Origin: Gongronella butleri
Lineage: Eukaryota > Mucoromycota > Mucoromycetes > Mucorales > Cunninghamellaceae
Reading direction: 5' to 3'
DNA length: 64,000 nucleotides
Assembly (NCBI GenBank): GCA_025201375.1
Contig: JAIWZP010000041.1
Location: forward strand, 207,043-271,042
The notes under the pieces are model-generated. The model ran no database searches. It was not told the DNA's origin and saw only the letters and a list, made by a program, of their open reading frames with translations. A program made the position numbers and the translations under genes. Within the stretch, counting starts at the first letter, position 1. Every line of letters begins with the position of its first letter. Of this stretch, positions 56,110 to 64,000 are shown in pieces.

Positions 56110-58531
56110 GTGCAACAAATTGAGCAATGCCTCATTTTTTATTTTTTTTCTCCTTTTCTCTCTCTTTTCCTTCTCTGTTTCAGCACACTGGAAGGCATGG
56201 CCTCGCGTCAATCGCAATATTTTGGGTCGTCGACGGCGTCTTTCCGCCTTGGAGAAGGCAGTCCGCGTCGATCATCGATTTCATCGGACTTTAATAGCGG
56301 CGATTCGAGCGCGTCGGGCTCGACGGCGTGTCCATACCCACTTTCGCCGCACGTGCTGCGCCAGCCACCTGCGTCGTACATGCCTTTCAAGTTTCCACTT
56401 GCGCACACGATTTGCCTTGTGACATGCTACTCGGAAGGCGAGGAGGGTCTGCGCACGACGCTTGATTCCATTGCGACAAGCGACTATCCCAATTCGCACA
56501 AGCTGATCTTTGTCATTTGCGACGGTGTGATCACTGGTTCCGGCAATGCGCAATCCACGCCCGACATTTGCGTCGGCATGATGCGCAATCTGATTGTCCC
56601 CGAGCATCTTGTGCAGCCCACGCACTATTTGGCCATTGCTGACGGGTCCAAGCGCAACAACATGGCCAAAGTGTACGCGGGCTATTACAAGTATGATGAC
56701 AACACCGTGAATCCGACTCACCAGCAACGCGTGCCCATGATCACCATTGTAAAGTGCGGCATGCCCGAGGAGGCCACGCTGGCCAAGCCCGGCAACAGAG
56801 GCAAGCGCGACTCGCAAATCCTTTTGATGCAATTCATGCAAAAGGTCATGTTCGACGAACGCATGACCACCATGGAATACGACCTGTTCAACAGCATGTG
56901 GCGCATCACAGGCGTCACCCCAGACGTGTATGAGATTTGTCTCATGGTCGATGCAGACACAAAGCTCTTCCCAGACGCGCTTACGCGCATGGTTGGCTGC
57001 GCCGTCAAGGATCCCGAGATCATTGGCATGTGCGGCGAAACAAAGATTGCCAACAAGACAAACAGCTGGGTCACCATGATTCAAGGTGAGAGAGACAGAG
57101 AAAAAAAACGAGAGAAAAAAAGGACGCGTTCTCACAAAAAGTCTTTTTTCGCGTTTTTTTTTTTTTTAGTTTTTGAATATTATATTTCGCATCATCAGAG
57201 CAAGGCGTTTGAATCGGTGTTTGGCATTTGCACGTGCTTGCCTGGCTGCTTTTGTATGTATCGCATCAAGGCTCCAAAGGGCCCCGATGGCTACTGGGTG
57301 CCGATTTTGGCCAATCCCGACATTGTCGAGCATTACTCGGAGAATGTCGTTGATACCCTGCACAAAAAGAATCTACTGCTGCTTGGTGAGGATCGTTACT
57401 TGTCAACACTGATGCTGCGCACGTTCCCCAATCGTAAAATGATGTTTGTGCCCCAGGCTGTGTAAGTTTTTTGTACAAAATTTCGCGTTTTGAGCTCCGA
57501 CGCTCATGCCTTTTTTTTTTTTCAACAGATGCAAGACGGTGGTGCCTGATACCTTTGCGGTACTCCTGTCGCAGCGCCGTCGCTGGATCAATTCGACCAT
57601 TCACAATTTGATGGAATTGTTGTTTGTGCACGATTTGTGCGGCACGTTCTGCTTTTCCATGCAATTCGTTGTTTTCATGGAGCTGGTCGGCACGCTGGCG
57701 CTTCCTGCCGCCATCTCGTTCACGCTGTATCTCGTTGTGATGGCGTGTCTTGGCCAGCCTGCGATTTTGCCGCTGATTTTGCTTGCTCTGATTCTTGGTC
57801 TGCCAGCGGTGTTGATTGTCATGACGAGCCGCAAGCTTGTGTACATTGGCTGGATGGTGATCTACCTGTTTTCGCTGCCCATTTGGAATTTCGTGCTGCC
57901 TGTTTACGCGTATTGGCATTTTGACGACTTTTCGTGGGGCGAGACACGCAAGGTCGAAGGCGAGGGCAAGGAAAAGGGTCATGGCGACAAGGAAGGTGAA
58001 TTCGACAGCTCGATCATCACCATGAAGAAATGGAGCGACTATGAAAAGGAACGACGCGTGCGAATGGCCATGGAGCGCAATTTGCCGCCACCACGTTTCA
58101 TGGAGCGCCCGCGCAGCACCATGGATATTTTCAAGGATTTCCCACAGACGCGCAAGGCCAATTCCGCAGGGTCCAATGACAGCGACACGCCGTTTGCCAC
58201 GCACGACGCGCTCAATGCCGAAAACACGCAAACGCCAGATACCATCACCAGCGCGCACGACCCGAGCTATGACTCGTACCAGCAGGATCGCCCCCAGTCG
58301 CCGCGCGCCATGACCGAGACGCGTCCGGGCACGTCCAGCGAGACTGCAGCCACTACATCGCCTCCTTCCGACATCCCACTTAGAACGTTGCCACAAAAAT
58401 CCACGTACCACCCCTCAAAGTCGGTCTCCTCTGCATCGGCCGCGCCCACGTCGCCCGTGTCTCCGTCATCAGCCGCTCATGGCCGTTGGCAAAGCACAAG
58501 CACATGGGCAGATCCCGCTCCTCACCATTAA
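53919..58531 (+). CDS. CHS3: Chitin synthase, class IV (Chs3-like)
   Basis: This membrane enzyme polymerises UDP-GlcNAc into cell-wall chitin. Six exons (53919-54702, 54810-55386, 55471-56061, 56184-57085, 57170-57461, 57529-58531) give 1382 aa. The N-terminal 200 residues are Gln/Pro-rich. Two membrane spans follow near 245 and 280, then an extracytoplasmic Cys-containing domain (about 290-500). After a third span ([20 protein letters not shown]) comes the GT2 catalytic region: [23 protein letters not shown] (near 906), [11 protein letters not shown] (near 1024) and QRRRWINST (near 1064). All catalytic motifs are intact. Several spans follow, then a Ser/Pro-rich tail of about 190 residues. 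The layout matches division 2, class IV. It is longer than yeast Chs3 (1165 aa) mainly through both tails. A 300-base CT-rich leader precedes the start. Confidence 0.95.
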
Positions 58532-61500
58532 AACCTCCCTATTTTTTGTTTTTTTAGTATTTATTTTAACGCCCTACATAATGAATAAAGATCAATGACC
58601 AAAAAAAGAGAGAAAACGAGCAAAAAAAGAAGGCGAGAAAAAGGGGGAAAAGAGAAAAAGAAAGGCCAATTGAGCCAATTTCGCGTGTTTTTTTTTTTTT
58701 TTTTTTTTTTTGCGTGGCCTGATAAAAATAAATCGCTCACCTGACAAAATGCCTGCATGACAACGTGCAGCTCACTTTAAAAAAACATGAAGAGCAAAAG
58801 AAAAAGAAAGAAATAGATCCGCTACGGCTCACGCGTCCAAAAAAGAAACTTCCCTGCATTTTTGGCCAAATAAAAAAAGAAAAAAGGCATCTGCACAGTG
58901 ACATTGGCGACCTCGGCATCGCACCATGACTGCATGCATCGATGCAAGATGATGCGTCTTGATTTTTCGCCCTGGTGACATCATCCAAGATGACAAAGTG
59001 CTCTTTTCTCCCGCATCGACAGCCCGAGATAATGCAGAAACGGTCCAGGCGTTCTTTTTTTTCATTTTTATCCTTTCACGTCAGCAGAAAAAGGGACCGG
59101 TCGTGGCCGGTCAACCATGCAAAAGTAAAAAACGAAGAAAAAACGTAAATTTTGCACGTAGCACACCGTGAGAACAAGTTTGCCTCATGAATGACCCAGT
59201 GCGTCCTACGTAAAATTACTTCATTTGGACCACATTTACCCGGAAAGCGATGGACATCAACAAAAAGGCGAGTGGGTGTGAGCGGATCACCAACCTTTTT
59301 TATTGCTTATGCGCATTTTGGGTTAGAGCCGGGCGGGGGAGCATAGCAATTGGGCTCAAACGCGTCGCAGACCGACGGATCAATGTACGACCCATCCAAT
59401 GCGATGGAGCACGCGTGCAGCTGCATCGTTCTTGGAGGTGTGCATCGGGTCAATGGAGCGTAAATATCAATGTCGGTCCCCCAAAAAAAGAAAAATAGTA
59501 AAAAGATCAGAAAATAAAATCAAAAAAATCTTTTGCAAATGATGCTCACATCCTTCATTTAAATACATGATGCGCCAATTGTGCATCTGGGGCGGTGTGG
59601 CGGCCTACCTTTTTTTGTGAGGGTTCTCACCAGAGGGGGGTTCCCAAGAGAAAATCATGACTGCTGACGACACGATCCCCCTGAGATCCTCGCGACTTGG
59701 ACTTGTGTTCCCGGGACTCGTGTGTGACAAAAAAATTAAGCGTGTGATCCAAGTTACTCCATACTCCTTTCTTTTTTTATCACCATGATTATGCGAGCAT
59801 GATGTGCAAGCAGTCGTCAACGACAGCAGCCATCACGAAAGCGGCATGCACATAAAGCGTGGGGGAGGGAAAGAAGAATGACGCAATGGGTCATTGGTGT
59901 TGCAATCTGGTCGTGTTGTTTACTGTTTTTTTTTTACTCGAGTATTTGAAAAAAAAAGTGGTTTTCATTGTTTCCTTCTCATCAACTTTTGTGGAACACG
60001 CCATCCTGGTGCCTCACGTGCCACTTTTTTCTTGTTTATGACCACTTCTCATCTTCTTCGGCTTCTTTTGCCTCATAAAAGGCAATGGAGGCTCGAGAAA
60101 AAAAAGGGCGTCACTGGATCAGTGTGACATTTCCTCCATAGCGGGTGCGAAAAAAATCACATATTTGTTTGTACCATGGCGTCTTGCACGTTGTTGTGTA
60201 ATGACCAAAGAAAAAAAAAGGGGGGGTGCCTTGCTGCAACAGTCCGGATTTCCAGACCAAATCGAGTTGCAAAAAAAGTAAGGAAACGACGCGTAAAAAG
60301 AAAGAAAAAAAAAAGTGAACGAGATACGATCAAGATAAAGCGCAGCGTGCAACAACGGGCAGCTGCAGATGAAAAGATAGCAAGCTGCATGACGCTGAGA
60401 TTTAATTGCTTGCATATAGTCGGCCGCTGACAGGCCCTTTTTTCTTTTTTTGCCCTTTTTGTGCGCGCCGCACCACGCAATTTTTTTTTCATCTCCATGT
60501 GTGCGCTCCGTGTGGACGGGGCCATCCTTTTGCACCACTCATATGCCTGTGTTTCACGTTTTCCAAGTGTTCCATGCGTTATTTTTGCAATGAAAAGGCA
60601 AGAAATAAGTGCCGGCGACGACACGGCTGTCGGGAGACAACGCGTTCCGCTTCCTTTGTCTACATGCATCATGACCTCGCTTCCAAAAAGCTGTCCGGGG
60701 CCGCGTGATGCGCAAAAAGACGTGATCCAGGCTCGGCTGGTGCCTTTTGATGCCAAAAGGAGCCCTGTGTGTTTGGGAACAATGGGGTTTATGGAAAAAC
60801 GGGAACACATGGATCTAACCAAAGGATCATTTAACACGAAGCTTCCATGGGAAAACATGAAAATAAAATAAAACCACTGCTTTTGGACAGGGTAATGACA
60901 TCAAAAATGGGGGGGGGGGCATGATCCTCTTTAGAATGCTCCCACCACATGTCGCCATGTCTCGCCCATGTTTTTTTTTTGATGGTGGACAGGGCAATGG
61001 GTAAACAACAACAGGGATTGACACGCTCTTGGTCGCCACGTTTTTGTTTGCGTGATCCAGACGAGAAATGGGCGATTGCACGCGCCAAAGGACGCCCATG
61101 AGCCCCATTGATGAGCGACAATGAACCCATCGCAAACGGCTAAATGTTGTTTCAGCAAAAAAGAAAATAAAAAATTAACCTTTTCTGTGCAAACCTGATC
61201 GAAAGGGCTGCCCCGCGCGCGCGCGCGCAAGCACCCCCCTCTCTCCTTGCCCCTGCCCTCTCACTTATTATCTTTTGTTTCCCCTTGATCTCCATGTCGC
61301 CCACGATTATTTTTGCTTGCGTGAGAGCCCGTGGCCTCCTTTTTTTCCCGCTTTTTTTTTTCTTTTTTGCCTCTTTTTTCTCTTTTTTTGTTTTACTTTT
61401 TTTTTCTTTACCCCTTTTTCCCCTCATCCCCCCTCTCTTTCTTGTCTCTTTGTTACCCCCTTTTTTTATTTCCTTTGTTTGTTGTTTGGCAACCTAGGCT

Positions 61501-61547
61501 GTGTATAGTTTCCCCCTTCCCCTTTTCTCTTTTTTTTTTTTTAAACA
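58532..61547. other. Long intergenic region between CHS and PMA1
   Basis: Three kilobases without a recognised gene. A 136-codon plus-strand frame at 60461-60871 and a 139-codon minus-strand frame at 60119-60538 show no family features. It may hold remote regulatory sequence of the highly expressed PMA1 gene. Confidence 0.5.
61330..61547 (+). promoter_or_regulatory. Polypyrimidine leader/promoter of the proton ATPase gene
   Basis: About 200 bases of almost pure C/T precede TTAAACAATG. Such CT blocks next to start sites are typical of strongly expressed fungal genes. A (GC)n run at about 61214-61229 and further CT-rich DNA lie just upstream. Confidence 0.55.
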
Positions 61548-63929
61548 ATGTCTGACGGCGAAAAGAAGCTCAAGGAGGCCAACGTCGATGAGAAGAAGGA
61601 AGTCGAATTTGAAGAGCACGAGCATGTGGAGCATGAAGATGAAATCTCGCCTGAATTGGAGGCATTGATCCAGACGGACCCGCACAATGGCTTGACAACG
61701 GCCGAGATGAAGGAGCGGCTGCAGCAATTTGGCTTCAATGAGCTTCCGGAGCGCAAAGCGAACCCGTTCCTCAAGTTCATCCGGTACTTTATGGGCCCCA
61801 TCTCGTATTTGATTGAAATTGCGTGCATCATTGCTGCCGTGGTGGGCGATTGGCTTGATTTTGGCATCATTCTGGCTCTTTTGTTCATCAATGCCCTGAT
61901 TGGTTTTATCGAGGAGGCCAAGGCCGAGTCTGCCTTGGATGCCCTGCGCCAGACGCTGGCACTAAAGACGCGCGTCATCCGCGATTCGAACTTGGTCGAG
62001 GTGGATGTCCGCGAGTTGGTGCCTGGTGATATCTTTGTGCTTCGCATTGGTGACATTGTGCCTGCTGATGGGCGTCTGCTTGGTCTTGGCGTTAATGGCG
62101 AAGAGAGCATTGCCGAGCTTCAAATTGACCAGTCGGCGCTCACTGGTGAATCGCTGCCGGTGCACAAGAACAAGGGCAACACGGTGTATTCGTCGTCTAT
62201 TGTCAAGCAGGGCCAGCAATTGGCGGTCGTGACAAAGACGGGGTCCAATACTTTTATTGGTCGTGCTGCCAACCTGATTGCCATTACTGCCGACGAGGGT
62301 CATTTCCAAAAGATCATCAACAAAATTGGCAATGTGCTCATTTGGTCGACAGTTGTTCTTGTCATCATTGTCTTTGTGTACCAGATGGTGCGCTTCCGAG
62401 GCACGCCCGAAGGCGATTGGAAGGACGTTTTGGAGAATTGTCTCGTTTTGACGGTTGCTGCCATTCCTGTTGGTCTTCCTACTGTCATGTCCGTGACCAT
62501 GGCCCTCGGCGCAAAGCAATTGGCCGCGAAAAAGGTGATTGTCAAGCGTCTGACTGCTGTGGAAGAATTGGCATCTGTTTCGGTGCTTTGCTCGGACAAG
62601 ACCGGCACACTGACGCTCAATGAACTGACGTTTGACGAACCATGGCTCAATGGCGACTATACGGCGGACGACATTCTGCTTTACTCGTATTTGGCTGCCG
62701 AGCCTGGTGCCAATGATCCAATTGAAATGGCGGTGCGCCGTGCGGCCGAGCAATCGGTGGATATCTTGCGCAACCGACCCGAGGGCCGCCGTGACGTGCC
62801 TGGCTACAAGGTGACGCATTTCCAACCATTCAACCCTGTGACCAAGATGACCCAGGCCACTATCCTTGATCTTGAAACCAATCAATCGTTCCGTGTCGCC
62901 AAGGGCGCGCCCCAAGTCATTACCAAGCTCGTTGGTGGCCATCCCGAGGCCGTCAGGGCCGTGAATGCCCTTGCTCGTCGTGGTTTGCGTGCTCTTGGTG
63001 TCGCTCGCACTGTCCCTGGCGATCTCGATACGTTTGAGCTTATTGGCATGATTTCCCTCTTGGATCCTCCTCGCCCCGACTCTGCAGAAACCATCCGCGA
63101 CTGCAATTCGCTTGGTGTCGATGTCAAGATGGTGACTGGTGACCAAATGATCATTGCCAAGGAAGTGGCTGCACGTCTCGGCATGGGCCGCGTGATCCTC
63201 GATGCCAACCATCTGGTCGACCCCACCAAATCCGAAGAAGAAGTCACTATCCACTGCCAGCGTGCCGATGGCTTTGCCCAGGTCATTCCCGAACACAAGT
63301 ATCGCGTCGTCGAATTGTTGCAAAACAAGGGTCTCTTGGTTGGCATGACCGGCGATGGTGTCAATGATGCGCCTGCCCTCAAAAAGGCCAATGTTGGTAT
63401 CGCTGTCTCTGGCTGCACGGATGCCGCACGCTCAGCCGCCGATATTGTTCTCCTTGCCCCTGGCCTGTCTACGATCATCGATGGTGTCAAGACATCGCGT
63501 GCCATTTTCCAACGTCTTCGCTCGTATGCCCTCTACCGAATCACATCCACGATCCATTTCTTGATCTTCATGTTCATCATCACGCTTACCGAGCATTGGC
63601 GCATGCCTGCCATTCTCTTGATCATGATTTGTGTCTTGGTAAGACCCCACTTTTTATTATTATTTTTTTTTAATTCATTTCTGATTCCTCTTCCCCTTTT
63701 TTTTCATCTTTTTTCCAGAATGATGCAGCGACGCTCGTGATCTCGGTTGACAATACACAAATCTCAGATCGCCCCGACAAGTGGCGCATTGGGCAGCTTT
63801 TGACGCTTTCGTTCATTCTTGCCATCCTGTTGGCCGCCCTGTCCTTTGGCCACTTTTTCGTCGCTCGTGACGTCTTCCACGTCAATGACAATGAGCTCCA
63901 CTCCATCATGTACTTGCACATCTCCTCTG
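61548..63929 (+). CDS. PMA1: Plasma-membrane H+-ATPase (P3A), 5' part
   Basis: This P-type pump exports protons and energises nutrient uptake. Exon 1 (61548-63638) and exon 2 (63719-63929) give 767 residues before the next intron runs out of the window. An acidic N-terminus (about 1-45) precedes membrane spans 1-2 (YLIEIACIIAAVVGDWLDFG). Then come the actuator motif ALTGES (near 199), spans 3-4 with VAAIPVGLP, the phosphorylated Asp350 in CSDKTGT, KGAPQVI, MVTGDQ and MTGDGVND (near 600), and spans 5-6 (FLIFMFIITL). All catalytic residues checked are present. The first exon is almost 2.1 kb, the longest here. The autoinhibitory C-terminus is not in view. The intron after exon 2 starts GTAAGC followed by 39 A. 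Confidence 0.95.
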
Positions 63930-63932
63930 GTA

Positions 63933-63935
<3 letters not shown>

Positions 63936-63974
<39 letters not shown>
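63936..63974 (+). repeat. Poly-A run inside a PMA1 intron
   Basis: A run of 39 A follows GTAAGC, the longest homopolymer in the window; the intron continues past the end. Confidence 0.9.
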
Positions 63975-63975
<1 letters not shown>

Positions 63976-64000
63976 GAAAAGAGGGCCAATTCTCATTTTT

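Noticed and set aside
61962..63323. 453-codon open frame antisense to the H+-ATPase gene
   Set aside because: It is a shadow of strongly biased codons on the other strand; its residues show no family motifs and the plus-strand frame is unmistakable.

Overview
The window reads as nuclear DNA of a fungus. Genes are split by many short GT-AG introns, mostly 50-130 bases. The gene set includes a class IV-type chitin synthase, a plasma-membrane proton ATPase, an Atg20/Snx41-type sorting nexin, Tcd1 and Ess2/Bis1. Proteins that combine a RING with TRAF-type zinc fingers, and a Fanzor nuclease relic, are unusual for Dikarya, so an early-diverging lineage such as Mucoromycota is my best guess. That placement is inference. 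No RNA polymerase III genes, rRNA, CRISPR arrays or bacterial features were recognised.

Layout. 0-5.7 kb: the 3' end of SEC63 (+), then FEN1, PP2A methylesterase and a small coiled-coil gene, all on the minus strand. 5.7-8.9 kb: a gene-free block holding a dispersed repeat (copy A) interrupted by a block of TTCAGGT repeats. 8.9-18.4 kb, all +: PTRHD1-like, TRM1, AIP1, a secreted cysteine-rich protein with a broken signal-peptide frame, and RPS19. 18.9-24.2 kb, minus: a STE20-group kinase and an unrecognised eight-exon low-complexity protein. 24.9-29.9 kb: ESS2 (+), then the divergent ribosomal pair RPS9 (-) and RPL21 (+). 30.2-41.0 kb: six tandem minus-strand RING/zf-TRAF genes that share one intron position. 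41.2-45.1 kb: TCD1 (+) and SNX41/ATG20 (-), convergent. 45.1-53.9 kb: a mobile-element zone with two nearly identical 1-kb fold-back Tc1/mariner-like elements in opposite orientation around copy B of the repeat, and a degenerate Fanzor gene beside them. 53.9-64 kb: chitin synthase (+) and, cut by the window end, the plasma-membrane H+-ATPase (+).

The recognised genes are mostly housekeeping: translation (RPS19, RPS9, RPL21), tRNA modification and handling (TRM1, TCD1, PTRHD1-like), DNA replication (FEN1), secretion and endosomes (SEC63, SNX41), actin turnover (AIP1), splicing (ESS2), signalling (PPME1, STE20-like kinase), and cell wall and membrane energisation (CHS, PMA1). The accessory content lies in the RING/TRAF array and the two repeat zones.

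Exon limits were set by hand from splice sites and reading-frame continuity. Where all phases close, the structure is likely right, but no transcript evidence was available. Two genes (the secreted protein and the third RING/TRAF gene) need a one-base change in a homopolymer to read through.
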